DNA of 64,000 bases, from the NCBI GenBank assembly GCA_032027145.1, contig JAVSMP010000001.1, positions 1,764,903 to 1,828,902 on the forward strand, given 5' to 3'. Position 1 is the stretch's first letter; the number at the start of each line of letters is the position of its first letter. Source of the stretch: Ignavibacterium sp. Its GTDB lineage: Bacteria; Bacteroidota; Ignavibacteria; Ignavibacteriales; Ignavibacteriaceae. Of the stretch, positions 63,501 through 64,000 are shown one piece after another. The notes beneath the pieces were generated by a model that ran no database searches, was not told where the DNA came from, and was given only the letters and a program-made list of their open reading frames with translations. The position numbers and the translations under genes are program-made.

Positions 63501-64000
63501 TGGATAAGGTTAAAATTGGAGTTATCGGATTAGGAGGAGTTGCCCAATTAGTTCATCTTCCGAATTTGGCAAAGATGAGGAATATTGAGTTAACCGCAGT
63601 TGCTGAGACAAATAAAAGTCGTTTAAATACCATCGCTGATAAATTTAATGTAAAAAATAAATATTCAAATTACCTTGACCTGCTTGAGAAAAATAATGTT
63701 GATGCTGTAATTATAACAACTCCCACAAGTACACACACCGAAATTGCAATAGACTGTTTGAATGCTGGTAAAGATGTATTGGTTGAAAAACCGTTGGCAA
63801 GAACTTATAATGAAGCAAAAAAAATTACGGAAGCTGCAAAAAAGAATAAGAGAAAATTAATGGTAGGGATGAATCTAAGATATCGACCGGATACGATGCT
63901 GATCAGAAGTTTTTTGAATTCTGGTGAGATAGGAGACCCTTTCTACTTAAAATGCGGATGGATCAGAAAGCAAAGCAGCAGTCAAAAATGGTTTACAAAA
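63500..64000 (+). CDS. Gfo/Idh/MocA-family oxidoreductase (partial, 3' end outside window)
   Basis: 167 codons are visible. Rossmann motif IGVIGLGGVAQLVHLPNL, then VDAVIITTPTSTH and the EKPLA motif (VLVEKPLARTYNEA) that carries the conserved Lys, mark the Gfo/Idh/MocA NAD(P)-dependent dehydrogenases. The substrate cannot be told from the N-terminus. It starts on the last base of dxs (TAATG). Confidence 0.92.
   Translation, partial: MDKVKIGVIGLGGVAQLVHLPNLAKMRNIELTAVAETNKSRLNTIADKFNVKNKYSNYLDLLEKNNVDAVIITTPTSTHTEIAIDCLNAGKDVLVEKPLARTYNEAKKITEAAKKNKRKLMVGMNLRYRPDTMLIRSFLNSGEIGDPFYLKCGWIRKQSSSQKWFTK

Overview
The window is about 64 kb of AT-rich bacterial chromosome. It most likely comes from the Bacteroidota/Chlorobi side, and the style points to Ignavibacteria. 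The signs are secreted proteins ending in a type IX secretion (T9SS) sorting domain built around the P-N-P-F-N-P motif, a PorV/PorQ-type outer-membrane protein, a short Bacteroidota-type AMP nucleosidase, and housekeeping genes with matching codon use. No rRNA, tRNA, CRISPR array or transposase was recognised.

Layout. 0-6.6 kb: the end of a beta-propeller-like gene, a triplicated lamin-tail secreted protein, an ABC-2 exporter pair and a tandem AAA+ ATPase. 6.7-8.75 kb: groES-groEL behind a perfect CIRCE operator. 8.8-15.3 kb: CPBP-pdxJ, a dienelactone-hydrolase lipoprotein, an ACT-like protein, transketolase, and DinB-like and YhcH-like proteins. 15.4-29.5 kb: an envelope/secretome region with two outer-membrane barrels, a cyclic-2,3-diphosphoglycerate-synthetase-like GTPase, a CotH kinase, an M64 peptidase and three T9SS cargo genes whose 3' ends are near-copies of each other. 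29.6-43.7 kb: ordinary metabolism and transport, comprising AMP nucleosidase, PAP2, YitT, a TIGR02757-type protein, a PAS histidine kinase, an OPT transporter, PqqD-like, pepD, MFS, an M29-like aminopeptidase and def-fmt. 57.9-64 kb: two small envelope proteins, a membrane protein, then xseA-xseB-dxs and the start of a Gfo/Idh/MocA oxidoreductase, tightly packed.

The most interesting part is 43.7-57.8 kb. Every gene there is on the minus strand. They are grouped into cassettes separated by 60-145-bp imperfect palindromes that share a common design. I read these as integron attC sites. The strongest argument is that the ends of a cassette are complementary to each other across the gene it carries (9-10 of 10 bases in three cassettes), better than the two ends of one palindrome are. 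This is what integron cassette circles require and what ordinary dispersed repeats do not. No integrase is in the window, so it is either an integrase-less attC cluster (CALIN) or the distal part of an array.

The cassettes carry, from right to left: an AIPR-family protein; a 343-aa protein with a PD-(D/E)XK-like nuclease signature; a GNAT acetyltransferase; a beta-lactamase-like lipoprotein with a SnoaL protein; a four-gene group (unknown 377-aa protein, TraB/Tiki-like, SnoaL-like, YdeI-like); a two-gene RecQ-phosphoribosyltransferase plus DprA-like pair; and a HAD hydrolase followed by what looks like a broken acetyltransferase gene and a methyltransferase. The RecQ-PRTase/DprA pair and the two nuclease-like cassettes are the best candidates for an under-described DNA-handling or anti-phage function. 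That function is inferred from domains and context only.
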